Source of the DNA: Fulvivirga lutea
Lineage (GTDB): Bacteria > Bacteroidota > Bacteroidia > Cytophagales > Cyclobacteriaceae
Reading direction: 5' to 3'
NCBI RefSeq assembly: GCF_017068455.1
Contig: NZ_CP070608.1
Coordinates: 4,028,501-4,092,500, forward strand
Length of the DNA: 64,000 nucleotides
Shown here one piece after another: positions 32,974 through 41,834 of the stretch. The notes under the pieces are model-generated. The model saw only the letters and a list, made by a program, of their open reading frames with translations. It searched no databases and had not been told where the DNA came from. Position 1 is the stretch's first letter. Each line of letters begins with the position of its first letter. The position numbers were made by a program, and so were the translations under genes.

Positions 32974-32997
32974 TATTTGTGATCGTTGCCCAGATCG

Positions 32998-34494
32998 TCA
33001 CTGCAATTCATTCAACGCCTCCGCAATTTTTCTATCATTTGATAATCTCGGAACCTTATTTTGACCACCTAACTTACCTTGAGATTTCATGTAATCAATA
33101 AATGAATTCTTTCTTAATTCGATGATTTTTAAACCTCTCAAAATATTACCTGTGATGAGGTCGTCATAATAGGTATTTTGCTTTTGCAGCTGCAAATTTA
33201 ACTCTTTTTCAAAGGCAGCCAAATCATTTGGTTTTTGAGCAAACTCTATATACCATTCATGCAATGGCAATCCTTCTTTGGGTGCTACATTGGGAGCAAC
33301 TGTAAACTCAATCAATTCCGTTTCTGGAAACTTCTCACAGGTGTTTTTCATCGCTTTTTCCACCTCCTCACCTATCACATGCTCACCAAAAGCTGATATA
33401 AAATGCTTTATTCTTCCAGTAACTAACAATCTATATGGCTCTTTGGATACAAACTTTACTGTATCACCTATAGAATAGCCCCACAAACCCGCATTACTAT
33501 TAATGATTAACGCATAATTTTTATTCAGTTCCACTTCATGAATCATCAATCTGGTTGGATTCCCGTCAAAATATTCTTCTGTTGGGATGAATTCAAAGAA
33601 TATTCCGCTATTGAGTAAAATTAAAAGTCCGGGTTCTGTTTGTGAGTCCTGATAAGCGATAAAGCCTTCTGATGCCGGGTAGGTTTCTACCGAATCTATC
33701 TTTTTGCCAATTGATTCTTCCAGCTTAGCGCGATACGGCTCGAAATTTACTCCGCCATATACAAACATGGAGAAGTTAGGAAATACATCTTTAATTTTCT
33801 TATCACCTACCCTTGCCTGAATTCGATCAAAATACATTTGCACCCATGGCGGAATACCCGAAATGAGCGTCATATTTTTATCAATCGTCTCATCAATAAT
33901 TTTCTCCAATTTTGTTTCCCAATCGTCAATACAATTGGTTTCATAACTCGGCATCTGGTTCGTTCGCAAATAACCAGGAACGTGGTGATTCACAATGCCA
34001 GATAATCTACCAACATGAATTCCATTCTTCTTAGCTAACTCCGGGCTTCCAGAAAGGAATATCAATTTACCATCTAGAAAATCTGCCTTACCCGTTTCAG
34101 CTACATAAGCGAGAACGGCATTTCGAGCACTTACAAAATGATTTGGAATGGAATCTTTGGTAATTGGAATATACTTTACACCTGAAGTGGTGCCTGAAGT
34201 TTTGGATAAATAATTGGGCTTGCCTGGCCATAAAATATCAGGCTTGCCTTCCACCATTTCCTCGATATAAGGCTTTAGTTGCTCATAATCTCTTATAGGT
34301 ACATTCTTTTTAAAGTCATCGTAAGAATTGATTTGATCGAAATTATGATCCTTACCAAATTTAGTTTTTGCACCTTGTTTAATGAGATGTTCAAAAACTT
34401 TGTCTTGTGACTCTTTGGGTTTAGAAGCCCATTTTTTAGTTTGAGCAGCGATGTATTTAGCAAAAGGTTTACCGAAAAAAGATCTTACTCCCAT
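32998..34494 (-). CDS. GH3-family adenylate-forming enzyme (acyl-acid amido synthetase-like)
   Basis: The 498-residue protein matches the GH3 auxin-responsive promoter family in length and motifs: an ATP-binding loop LSKTSGTTSGVKYIPIT (about 103-119), VYGGVNFEPYRAKLEESIGK, a YPASEGFIAYQD motif, and a C-terminal GLWGYSIGDTVKF plus VTGRIKHFISAFGEHVIGEE. Plant members join acyl acids to amino acids through an acyl-adenylate. Bacterial members are common in Bacteroidota and their substrates are largely unknown. It is probably cotranscribed with the four-helix-bundle gene. The ATG at 34494 gives the usual MGVRSFFGKPFAKYIA opening. Confidence 0.92.
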   Translation of the reverse strand: MGVRSFFGKPFAKYIAAQTKKWASKPKESQDKVFEHLIKQGAKTKFGKDHNFDQINSYDDFKKNVPIRDYEQLKPYIEEMVEGKPDILWPGKPNYLSKTSGTTSGVKYIPITKDSIPNHFVSARNAVLAYVAETGKADFLDGKLIFLSGSPELAKKNGIHVGRLSGIVNHHVPGYLRTNQMPSYETNCIDDWETKLEKIIDETIDKNMTLISGIPPWVQMYFDRIQARVGDKKIKDVFPNFSMFVYGGVNFEPYRAKLEESIGKKIDSVETYPASEGFIAYQDSQTEPGLLILLNSGIFFEFIPTEEYFDGNPTRLMIHEVELNKNYALIINSNAGLWGYSIGDTVKFVSKEPYRLLVTGRIKHFISAFGEHVIGEEVEKAMKNTCEKFPETELIEFTVAPNVAPKEGLPLHEWYIEFAQKPNDLAAFEKELNLQLQKQNTYYDDLITGNILRGLKIIELRKNSFIDYMKSQGKLGGQNKVPRLSNDRKIAEALNELQ

Positions 34495-34558
34495 GTTTCA
34501 TTGATTAGAGAACTTCAAAGATGAAGATTATTAATAAAATGAATGGCTAAAGACATAG

Positions 34559-35626
34559 TTAAAAAATCACTCCAATCCTTAAATCCATATTTTCGGCCAC
34601 ATGACCGTGAGACTTTAAGCCAACGCCAGCCTGCAATTTATCTGCAATCTTATACATCAGCTCATAGCGTTGATAAAAACTGTTGCTGGTAGAAGGAAAC
34701 GGCCTATAGGCATACCATCCCATTTGCTGATTAAATAAGATTTTACCAAACACAAAATTATGCCCAAGAACTAATCCAACAACTCGATGATCATAATCTT
34801 CACCCATCAACTCAGCACTTCTTTTGTAAGATTCATCATTAGTAAATTCTACGCCCACATTAAAGGCATTAGATTGTGTTACATGAAAAAGTGCACCCCC
34901 AGAAAGGCCGATAAGCAACTTACGCTCATTAACGGACACATCTTCATTACTCACCTCAGGCATAGTACCGAATAATCTGGCATAATAGAATAGCTTCTTC
35001 TTCAAGTGCGTATTCTTTTCCCTGGCCTCCAATTTATAACTACTTCTATTGTAGATAACTCCTGCGCTAATGGTTGGAAAATTCATCCCTTTATTAGGTT
35101 GCTTTAAACCTCCGTTGGATATGTGATTATAGTTGAAGCCAACTTTCAGCGCATAATTATCATTCAAAGAATAAATGCCATATAAACCTAAGTGCATGAT
35201 GAAACTCAAATGAGAACTGAAGAATAAGTTTTCCGGATTCGTATTTTCATCATATAGCCGATTTAAATAAGTGAATCCCACTCCGGTTCGCATAGAAATT
35301 TTTAGTGGCGATTTGTAAGAAAGGTAAGGCTCTGCAAAAAATATCAAATTGCTAGAACTTCCCAGCTGATCAGGGTTTTGGTAGTTAAAATAGGTAAATG
35401 AAGCACCTAGTTTAGCGTAGCAGTTGCATTGATCCCATGCCTTTTCGCTCAATTTCAATCGGCTATAATCTAACTGCAAGCCCCATAATGGCTCTTCAGT
35501 AACAGGTTTTAGCTCAGAAGAATGAGGAATAATTTTGCCATAGTGTAACGATGACTCCCAAATATTTATCTGAGAATATACCGAGCCAGACAAACAATAG
35601 ACTATGATAAGTGCACAGTATCGCAT
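34559..35626 (-). CDS. PagL-like acyloxyacyl hydrolase / lipid A deacylase
   Basis: I start at 35626 (MRYCALIIVYCLSGSVYSQ), which gives a proper signal peptide; an ATG 21 bp upstream would add seven residues. The 355-residue protein is a predicted outer-membrane barrel. It holds the PagL signature NYNHISNGGLKQPNKGMNFP at about residue 160, where His and Ser form the catalytic pair that removes a 3-O-acyl chain from lipid A. The protein is longer than enterobacterial PagL because it carries a C-terminal barrel half (GVEFTNDESYKRSAELMGED, then YDHR), as is usual in Bacteroidota. It is divergent from htrA and not far from lpxH. Confidence 0.85.
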   Translation of the reverse strand: MRYCALIIVYCLSGSVYSQINIWESSLHYGKIIPHSSELKPVTEEPLWGLQLDYSRLKLSEKAWDQCNCYAKLGASFTYFNYQNPDQLGSSSNLIFFAEPYLSYKSPLKISMRTGVGFTYLNRLYDENTNPENLFFSSHLSFIMHLGLYGIYSLNDNYALKVGFNYNHISNGGLKQPNKGMNFPTISAGVIYNRSSYKLEAREKNTHLKKKLFYYARLFGTMPEVSNEDVSVNERKLLIGLSGGALFHVTQSNAFNVGVEFTNDESYKRSAELMGEDYDHRVVGLVLGHNFVFGKILFNQQMGWYAYRPFPSTSNSFYQRYELMYKIADKLQAGVGLKSHGHVAENMDLRIGVIF

Positions 35627-35739
35627 ACCATTTAAATTACTTAACAAATCTTAACTGATACTAACGCAACACCTTACATTTTGTCACGTTTTAGAAAACA
35701 GCACAATTTTTGATATTTGATGGCAAACCAAAAATAACC

Positions 35740-37215
35740 ATGCGAAAGACATTATCAATAGTAGCAATTTCATTTTTAGCAGGACTTGGTGGCGCTTACA
35801 CCTTTCATAAGCTTACACAAAACAACTTACAGGAAGTAAAAGCAAATGAAGCAGATTCACTCAACAAATTTGTTCACAACTCTTTTGAAGAAAGCCCAAA
35901 AGCGGCCTCTTCTTTGCGATCTGCTCTGCCAACGGACTTAAATGACGACTTTATCACAGCCAGCAAGCTGAGCACTTCAAGTGTTGTCTACATCAAAAAC
36001 ATTTCAGAATATACTTATTCAAGAAGCTATCTCGATTGGTTCTTCGATCGGGAGCCCAGCAAAACACAACAAGTGAGTAGTGGTTCAGGCGTTATTTTTT
36101 CAAAAGATGGCTACATTGTTTCAAACAACCATGTTGTTAATGGTGCTGACAGGTTGGAAGTAGTTTTCAACAAAAAGGTTTATGACGCTAAACTTGTGGG
36201 TACCGACCCATCCACAGACTTAGCTGTTCTAAAAATTGAAGGAAAGAATTTGCCGAATATCCAGATTGGAACTGCCAAAAGTTTACAAGTAGGCGAATGG
36301 GTAATTGCTGTTGGAAACCCATTTAATTTAACTTCTACAGTTACTGCTGGAATCGTGAGTGCAAAAGGACGTGAAATAAATATTTTGGAAGGCAAGTTTC
36401 CGATCGAGTCATTCATTCAAACAGATGCAGCTATTAACCCTGGAAACAGCGGTGGGGCTTTGGTAAACAAAAGAGGTGAGCTAGTTGGAATAAATACTGC
36501 CATTTTAACACGGACAGGTACATACAATGGGTACGGTTTTGCTGTTCCTGTTGACATCGTTAAAAAAATTGTAGGCGATATAATAGAGTACGGAGAAGTA
36601 CAGAAAGCTTTTTTCGGGGGTGAAGTGAGAGACTTTGACTCTTCCGTAGCTAAGCGCCTGGACATAGATATTGATTCTGATATTATTGAAGGCGTGCTGT
36701 TAACATACGTTCAAGAAGATGGCTCATCTTTTAAGGCGGGATTAAAAGAAGGTGATATCATTGTTAAATTTGATGAAAGATCTATCAATAGTAAAAGTGA
36801 ATTTGAAGAAGAATTGAGCTATCACTCACCGGGAGATAAAATAAACTTGACCTATAAACGTAAAGGTGAGATAAAAACAGCTTCTCTCGTGCTTACAAAT
36901 AGAGAAGGCACCACTTCTATTCTTAAACGCGAGATTTTCACATCAGAATCGTTAGGAGCAAACTTTGAGACAGTTCCTAAAGTAGAGCGCGACCTTTTGG
37001 GAATAGAGTATGGGGTGAAGGTTTTCAATATTCAGAATGGTTTAGTAAAACGCATCGGTATAACCGAAGACTTTATCATCACCGATATTAACAGAAATGC
37101 TATCAAAGACCCTGAGAGGCTGGTTAACATTCTTGAAAAAATTCGCGGAAGAGTGATTATTGAAGGAGTGAATAGTAAAGGAAGATCTGGATATTACTCC
37201 TTCTATTTAAGGTAA
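35740..37215 (+). CDS. HtrA/DegP-type periplasmic serine protease
   Basis: This envelope protease and chaperone removes misfolded exported proteins. I start at 35740 (MRKTLSIVAISFLAGLGGAY), an N-terminal signal or anchor; a TTT-upstream start at 35710 adds ten non-hydrophobic residues. The trypsin-like domain (about 75-265) has the triad His131 (SNNHVVNGA), Asp160 (STDLAVLKI) and Ser237 (NPGNSGGAL). One clear PDZ domain (about 285-385) and a second diverged PDZ-like domain (about 405-490) follow. Its stop codon abuts that of the convergent DUF2805 gene (TAATTA), so no terminator separates them. Confidence 0.93.
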   Translation: MRKTLSIVAISFLAGLGGAYTFHKLTQNNLQEVKANEADSLNKFVHNSFEESPKAASSLRSALPTDLNDDFITASKLSTSSVVYIKNISEYTYSRSYLDWFFDREPSKTQQVSSGSGVIFSKDGYIVSNNHVVNGADRLEVVFNKKVYDAKLVGTDPSTDLAVLKIEGKNLPNIQIGTAKSLQVGEWVIAVGNPFNLTSTVTAGIVSAKGREINILEGKFPIESFIQTDAAINPGNSGGALVNKRGELVGINTAILTRTGTYNGYGFAVPVDIVKKIVGDIIEYGEVQKAFFGGEVRDFDSSVAKRLDIDIDSDIIEGVLLTYVQEDGSSFKAGLKEGDIIVKFDERSINSKSEFEEELSYHSPGDKINLTYKRKGEIKTASLVLTNREGTTSILKREIFTSESLGANFETVPKVERDLLGIEYGVKVFNIQNGLVKRIGITEDFIITDINRNAIKDPERLVNILEKIRGRVIIEGVNSKGRSGYYSFYLR

Positions 37216-37488
37216 TTATCTCTTGGAGATATTATTATGAGTAATTGATTTCTGCCTTGAACATTTAAAGCGAGTACCAACATTTACATGCTTTTGGGCG
37301 TGTTTTGTTGATCTTCCCTGAACCCTCTTGCGCCACATTCTAAAGCTTGAGGGCTTCATGTTAGAGCGCATGAGTTTAATTACTTCTTTTTCAGGTACTC
37401 CAAATTGACTTTCAATGGCATCGAATGGGGTTCTGTCTTCCCAAGCCATTTCAATAATTCGGTCTATTATTTGATCTGCTAATTTCAC
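37216..37488 (-). CDS. TIGR03643/DUF2805 family small basic protein
   Basis: The 90-residue protein opens with LADQIIDRIIEMAWEDRTPF-D-IE, followed by FGVPEKEVIKLMRSNMKPSS and FRMWRKRVQGRSTKH, which is the signature of the TIGR03643/DUF2805 family. The N-terminal half resembles a helix-turn-helix and the tail is strongly basic, so nucleic acid binding is plausible but unproven. The gene converges on htrA with the stop codons touching. Read-through transcription from htrA would be antisense to it. Confidence 0.85.
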   Translation of the reverse strand: MKLADQIIDRIIEMAWEDRTPFDAIESQFGVPEKEVIKLMRSNMKPSSFRMWRKRVQGRSTKHAQKHVNVGTRFKCSRQKSITHNNISKR

Positions 37489-37537
37489 ATAGCACTAACA
37501 GGGGCATCCGAAAAATGTTAAAAAGACTAAACGAAAA

Positions 37538-37580
37538 AACCTCCCTTTCTTAATCCACGTTTGGCTAATCTGGGGAGGTC
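37538..37580 (-). terminator. Hairpin with U tract upstream of the DUF2805 gene
   Basis: AACCTCCC (37538-37545) pairs with GGGAGGTC (37573-37580) around a 27-base loop; on the minus strand TTTTTTCGTTT follows. With the hairpin at 37635-37657 it ends transcription from the secreted-protein gene ahead of the DUF2805 gene. Confidence 0.55.
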
Positions 37581-37634
37581 TTTTTCGAATCAATCAGAAC
37601 TTGATATCTAAGGTCACTATTTTATGATTAAAGT

Positions 37635-37657
37635 AAATCCCCCAAAGGGTGGGATTT
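37635..37657 (-). terminator. Short hairpin after the 274-aa secreted-protein gene
   Basis: AAATCCC (37635-37641) pairs with GGGATTT (37651-37657), and inner C/G bases add to it. It lies 8 bp past the stop codon and is followed on the minus strand by ACTTTAATC. This is a weak to moderate terminator. Confidence 0.5.
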
Positions 37658-37665
37658 TTCTAAAA

Positions 37666-38478
37666 TCAGCCTTTAATGGCTTTAAATAATGCTTTTTTAC
37701 CTAGTAAATAGTAAAATTCTTTATTTTTTACTAGCATAATAAGATTGCTACCTGCTTTCCATTTCTTTTCCTTATTTGTATAGAGGTCAATTTCATGAAC
37801 ATAGCTTTTACTTATAAAAAGAATTGAATTACCATAAAAGCTGAAGTTCTCTATACCTAAAGCTTTAATGGTATATAGGTAATTGCCCAGATTATCGAAC
37901 ACCAATATTCCACTCTTTTTATCACTGATGAATAACAGATTCTGATATTCTCTAATATGGGTAATTTCATAATTTTCAGGATCTAACAAAAGGTCGAAAG
38001 GCCGTTCTATCTCAATTTGATTGAAAGATTGATTGTATTTTATTAAACTAAATTTTGAAAAGTCAACCAGCCACAAATTGTTATCCATCGATGGTGCTGC
38101 TATGCCCACAAATGATGATGCTATAGTTAAATTAAACCGATTCTCACTCACCAGAAACCGATCAAGATAAACTACCTCTTGTAAGTCTGAATAGCTAACA
38201 ACAATTCTTAAAGGATTCCACGCTTCTAAAACAGAAATATTACCTTTTCTTAATGGCGAAAATTCTGATTCGTACTGTAGATTTTGATTGTATTTATAGA
38301 CATTACCGAGCTCATCACCCAGATAGACACTGCCTACTCTGTCAATAGACATTTTATCAATATTCTCAACTCGAATGCTATCAGTGAAAATAAATTGCCC
38401 AAATGCGCATGAACAAATGGATAACAGACAAAGAGTAATATTAACTTTCAAAAGTAAGTAGTTGATAATTTTCACCAT
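37666..38478 (-). CDS. Secreted beta-propeller-like protein of unknown function
   Basis: The N-terminus is hydrophobic (IINYLLLKVNITLCLLSICS) and ends in a signal-peptide-like CAFGQ. The 270-residue body has repeated short strand units of the kind G-x-VY, I-x-V-x-D, L-W-L-V and L-F-I-S (for example SVYLGDELGNVYKYNQ, NNLWLVDFSKFSLIKYNQ, NLLFISDKKSGILVFDN), which suggests a six-bladed propeller. No family could be named. Its start (ATG 38478, or 38490) lies inside the 3' end of the lpxH gene, so the two are translationally coupled. The role may be in the envelope, but that is a guess from context. Confidence 0.7.
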   Translation of the reverse strand: MVKIINYLLLKVNITLCLLSICSCAFGQFIFTDSIRVENIDKMSIDRVGSVYLGDELGNVYKYNQNLQYESEFSPLRKGNISVLEAWNPLRIVVSYSDLQEVVYLDRFLVSENRFNLTIASSFVGIAAPSMDNNLWLVDFSKFSLIKYNQSFNQIEIERPFDLLLDPENYEITHIREYQNLLFISDKKSGILVFDNLGNYLYTIKALGIENFSFYGNSILFISKSYVHEIDLYTNKEKKWKAGSNLIMLVKNKEFYYLLGKKALFKAIKG

Positions 38479-39223
38479 CATACACGCCATAGGTGCAATA
38501 ATTGACCCATTCGCCTAGATTAATGTATTTGGAACTTTCTCCAACCTCAAGATCAAGTGGTAAATGCCTATGTCCAAACACGTAAAAGTCATGATGCTCT
38601 TGCTTTTCAACATCTTTACAATACTGCCATAAGTATTCTTTGTCGCCCAAAAACTTATCTTCTTCTTTTTTAGTATTGCTTATTCTACTGCTGTGAGACC
38701 ATCTTGTAGCAAATCCAATTCCAAAATTTGGATGGAATCTGGCAAACAGCCATTGGCTTATTTTCGATTCGAATATTCGTTTCAAAAATTTGTACATATG
38801 GTCACCCGGACCCAAGCCATCACCATGGCCAATTAACAATTTCTGGTTGCCAACGATCAACTGCTGGGGATCGCGATACACGGGTATTCCTAGTTCTGAG
38901 GGAAAGTAATCAAACATCCACATGTCGTGATTTCCAGTAAAGAAAACAATTGGTATACCAGTGTCTTTAATCTCAGCAATTTTGCCCAACAGACGTATAA
39001 ATCCTTTAGGAACTGCATGTTTGTACTCAAACCAAAAGTCAAAGATGTCTCCTACCAAGTAGATAGAGTGTGCATTATCTTTTATCTGATCAAGCCAGCG
39101 TACAATCTTTTTCTCTCTTTCCAGGCTAGTGGCTTTGTCAGGAGCCCCCAAGTGAAAATCTGAGGCGAAATATATTTTCTTACCATTAAGACTTTCGATT
39201 TTATCGTGAACTTTAAATTGCAT
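38441..39223 (-). CDS. lpxH: LpxH-like UDP-2,3-diacylglucosamine diphosphatase
   Basis: This calcineurin-like metallophosphoesterase would hydrolyse UDP-2,3-diacylglucosamine to lipid X and UMP in lipid A synthesis, at the inner face of the inner membrane. The metal-binding motifs are SDFHLG (DxH), VGDIFDFWFE (GD), TGNHD, IGHGDG and GHRH, in the standard order. I start at 39223 (MQFKVHDKIESLNGKK) because a longer start at 39256 would run into the ftsH terminator hairpin. The length (260 residues) fits the family. It is followed by an overlapping secreted-protein gene. Some Bacteroidota paralogues of this family act on other substrates, so the lpxH symbol is likely rather than certain. Confidence 0.85.
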   Translation of the reverse strand: MQFKVHDKIESLNGKKIYFASDFHLGAPDKATSLEREKKIVRWLDQIKDNAHSIYLVGDIFDFWFEYKHAVPKGFIRLLGKIAEIKDTGIPIVFFTGNHDMWMFDYFPSELGIPVYRDPQQLIVGNQKLLIGHGDGLGPGDHMYKFLKRIFESKISQWLFARFHPNFGIGFATRWSHSSRISNTKKEEDKFLGDKEYLWQYCKDVEKQEHHDFYVFGHRHLPLDLEVGESSKYINLGEWVNYCTYGVYDGENYQLLTFES

Positions 39224-39237
39224 TGCTCCAAAAATAA

Positions 39238-39267
39238 AAAAATCAAGCGCTTGCACGCTTGATTTTT
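39238..39267 (-). terminator. Rho-independent terminator after ftsH
   Basis: AAAAATCAAGCG (39238-39249) and CGCTTGATTTTT (39256-39267) form a perfect 12-bp stem with a six-base loop. It begins 24 bp past the ftsH stop, with a U-rich tail on the minus strand (TTTTTATTTT). Confidence 0.88.
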
Positions 39268-39290
39268 ATAAGTAGTTATTTTTTAATGAA

Positions 39291-41348
39291 TTAATCTTCG
39301 CTGCTAACGTTTTTATCAGTGCTTTCTGCACTTACTTCTTCTTCGGTTTTAGCATCAGACTCCTGAGCTTCAGAAGCTTTATCTTCTGCCTCTTTATCCT
39401 TACCATTCTTATTATTGGTAAATGCCTCGTAAGAAGTTTGATGCTCAAACGGTCTCTTCCCTATTAGCCTTTCCAAATCAGTCTGGAATATAATTTCCTT
39501 CTCTAACAATTCTTTGGCAAGAATTTCAAGCTTGTCTCTTTTATCTCTAAGTAAGTCCAGAGTTCTTTGGTACGCACCTTCAATTAAATTCCTTACTTCA
39601 GAATCTATCGTTTCTGCAGTGGTATCGGAATATGGCTTTGTGAAGTTATAATCACTTTGTTTCGAATCATAGAACGATACGTTACCGATCTTATCATTCA
39701 TACCATATACTGTTACAATGCTATAGGCAAGCTTGGTCACACGTTCTAAATCGCTCAAAGCACCTGTAGAAATTTTTCCAAAAGTTAATTCCTCAGCAGC
39801 TCTTCCTCCCAAAGCCATGCACATCTCATCCATAAGCTGCTCTGTCTGATACAAGAACTGCTCTTTAGGCAGATATTGTGCATATCCTAAAGCCGCAACG
39901 CCTCTTGGTACAATACTTACTTTTACCAATGGATCAGCGTGCTCCAAGAACCAGCCAGCTACTGCATGGCCGGCCTCATGGTAGGCCACAATTTTCTTCT
40001 CTTCAGGAGAAATTATTTTATTTTTCTTTTCAAGACCACCAATTACTCTATCAATGGCATCGTGGAAATCCTGAAGTCCAACAGCCTCTTTATCTCTACG
40101 TGCCGCTATTAGTGCTGCTTCGTTACATACGTTTGCTATTTCAGCTCCCGCAAAACCTGGAGTTTGAGCTGCCAATTTCTTAGGATCAACATCTTTGCCC
40201 AGCTTCAATGGTTTCAAATGCACTTTAAAAATAGCCTCACGACCAACTATATCTGGTTTATCAATGCTTATTTGTCTGTCAAATCGGCCAGGTCTCATTA
40301 AGGCTGAGTCAAGGACGTCAGGTCTGTTCGTTGCAGCCAATATAATTACACCAGAATCCGTTGAGAAACCATCCATCTCAACAAGTAATGAGTTCAGCGT
40401 ATTTTCACGCTCATCATTAGAACCTGGCATCTGCCCTCTACCTCTTGATCTACCGATAGCATCTATCTCATCGATAAATACAATACAAGGAGCCTTCTCT
40501 TTTGCCTGCTTAAACAAGTCTCTTACCCTTGCAGCTCCCACACCCACAAACATCTCGACAAAGTCGGATCCTGAAAGTGTAAAGAATGGAACTCCAGCCT
40601 CACCGGCAACTGCTTTTGCCAATAATGTTTTACCTGTTCCAGGAGGGCCTACTAGTAATGCACCCTTAGGTATTTTACCACCCAGTTTAGTGAACTTACT
40701 TGGGGTTTTAAGAAAGTCTACAATTTCTTTAACTTCTTCTTTAGCCTCATCAAGACCGGCCACGTTATCGAAAGTGATTTTCACTTTGTTCTCAGCATCG
40801 AACAAGGCCGCTTTAGATTTTCCAATATTAAAAATCTGTCCTCCCGGACCACCACCGCCTGTCATTCTTCGCATCAAGAACCAGAATCCTAATAAGATGA
40901 ATAGTAAAAAGCCCCAGTTCCACATCATGTTAACGAAGTCAGACTTGTCGTCATACTCTACATCTACCTGCTGATCTCTAGGAAGTTTTTTACTTAACTC
41001 CTCATAACTATCGAGGAAGCTATCAATAGTTCCTACTTTTAATTTATAGTGAGGGCCATTATTAACGCCAAACGTATTATTCTTCTCTAATTCGGCTTTA
41101 TATTTTGCATTTTGCAGAGCCTCTGGTTTTAGAGTTACCTCTACATAATTTTGATTTCTTACCAACACCACACGCTCGACATCATTGCTAAGCATCATAT
41201 TCTCAAATTTGGTCATGGTAATAGGAATCAGGTTACTGGCTCCGTTGAAATACGTTATCCCAAATATTAGCGCTATTAATGCAGCAATTATCCAAACCTG
41301 ATAGTTTGGTCTTTGTGGTTTAGGTACAAGTTTTTTCTTATCCGGCAT
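39291..41348 (-). CDS. ftsH: FtsH, membrane-bound ATP-dependent zinc metalloprotease
   Basis: FtsH degrades membrane and short-lived cytoplasmic proteins. The 685-residue protein has two membrane helices (about 18-36 and 143-160) flanking a periplasmic domain, and a glycine-rich linker (GGGGPGGQ). The AAA+ module has Walker A GPPGTGKT (234-241), Walker B CIVFIDEIDAIG and second-region-of-homology residues near MRPGRFDRQ. The zinc site is HEAGH (457-461). A Lys/Glu/Asp-rich tail of about 45 residues (after KRPFEHQ) is disordered. It lies 44 bp after rsfS and is closed by the terminator at 39238-39267. Confidence 0.97.
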   Translation of the reverse strand: MPDKKKLVPKPQRPNYQVWIIAALIALIFGITYFNGASNLIPITMTKFENMMLSNDVERVVLVRNQNYVEVTLKPEALQNAKYKAELEKNNTFGVNNGPHYKLKVGTIDSFLDSYEELSKKLPRDQQVDVEYDDKSDFVNMMWNWGFLLFILLGFWFLMRRMTGGGGPGGQIFNIGKSKAALFDAENKVKITFDNVAGLDEAKEEVKEIVDFLKTPSKFTKLGGKIPKGALLVGPPGTGKTLLAKAVAGEAGVPFFTLSGSDFVEMFVGVGAARVRDLFKQAKEKAPCIVFIDEIDAIGRSRGRGQMPGSNDERENTLNSLLVEMDGFSTDSGVIILAATNRPDVLDSALMRPGRFDRQISIDKPDIVGREAIFKVHLKPLKLGKDVDPKKLAAQTPGFAGAEIANVCNEAALIAARRDKEAVGLQDFHDAIDRVIGGLEKKNKIISPEEKKIVAYHEAGHAVAGWFLEHADPLVKVSIVPRGVAALGYAQYLPKEQFLYQTEQLMDEMCMALGGRAAEELTFGKISTGALSDLERVTKLAYSIVTVYGMNDKIGNVSFYDSKQSDYNFTKPYSDTTAETIDSEVRNLIEGAYQRTLDLLRDKRDKLEILAKELLEKEIIFQTDLERLIGKRPFEHQTSYEAFTNNKNGKDKEAEDKASEAQESDAKTEEEVSAESTDKNVSSED

Positions 41349-41392
41349 TACTTAATTGTTTCTCGTTTGCAACGATTATAAATACTTATTGT

Positions 41393-41764
41393 TTAGGCTT
41401 CTACAGAAATAATTTTGGCATCACCCCATAGATTTTCTAAGGAGTAATATTCTCTTTTTTCTTTTTTGAAGATATGAGCAACTACATCAACGTAATCTAA
41501 CAGAAGCCATTCTTTATTAGATTTCCCTTCCTGATGCCACGGGTTTTGTTTTAACTCTTTGTGCACCTGCTCATCAACAGAATCAGCGATAGCATCTATT
41601 TGAGTATCTGAGTTACCAGAACATATTACAAAATAGTCAGCAACTGCATTTTTTACATTTCTTAGATCAAGAACAACGATGTCAGAAGCTTTCTTCTCCT
41701 GCATACCCCTCACCACAACTTCGCTTAACAATTCGGAAGGAGCTAGACCCTTATTTACATCCAT
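41393..41764 (-). CDS. rsfS: Ribosomal silencing factor RsfS
   Basis: RsfS (Iojap/YbeB family) binds ribosomal protein L14 and blocks subunit joining when nutrients fall. The 123-residue protein has the family motifs KKASDIVVLDLRNV, ADYFVICSGNSDTQIDAIAD and WLLLDYVDVVAHIFKKEKRE-Y-LE-LWGDA. It precedes ftsH by 44 bp and is divergent from birA. A good Bacteroidota promoter sits 32 bp upstream at 41796-41825. Confidence 0.95.
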   Translation of the reverse strand: MDVNKGLAPSELLSEVVVRGMQEKKASDIVVLDLRNVKNAVADYFVICSGNSDTQIDAIADSVDEQVHKELKQNPWHQEGKSNKEWLLLDYVDVVAHIFKKEKREYYSLENLWGDAKIISVEA

Positions 41765-41795
41765 TCAGTATCTTTGGTTATACTTATCAAAACTA

Positions 41796-41825
41796 CAAAA
41801 TTACTTGTATAAAATTCTTGCCAAA
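41796..41825 (-). promoter_or_regulatory. Bacteroidota-type promoter for rsfS-ftsH
   Basis: On the minus strand TTTG (41825-41822), an 18-bp spacer and TAATTTTG (41803-41796) match the -33 TTTG and -7 TANNTTTG consensus fully. Transcription would start about 25 bases before rsfS. Confidence 0.6.
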
Positions 41826-41834
41826 ACTTTATTT

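Noticed and set aside
35674-35719. Promoter of htrA from TTTG (35680) and GATATTTG (35712)
   Set aside because: The spacer would be 28 bp, too long for the known promoter type.
39224-39256. Longer start for lpxH
   Set aside because: It would read into the ftsH terminator hairpin, and the start at 39223 gives the usual family N-terminus.
40195-40974. A 259-codon plus-strand open frame opposite ftsH
   Set aside because: It lies wholly inside the ftsH AAA+ domain in antisense, has no recognisable domain and reflects the codon bias of ftsH.
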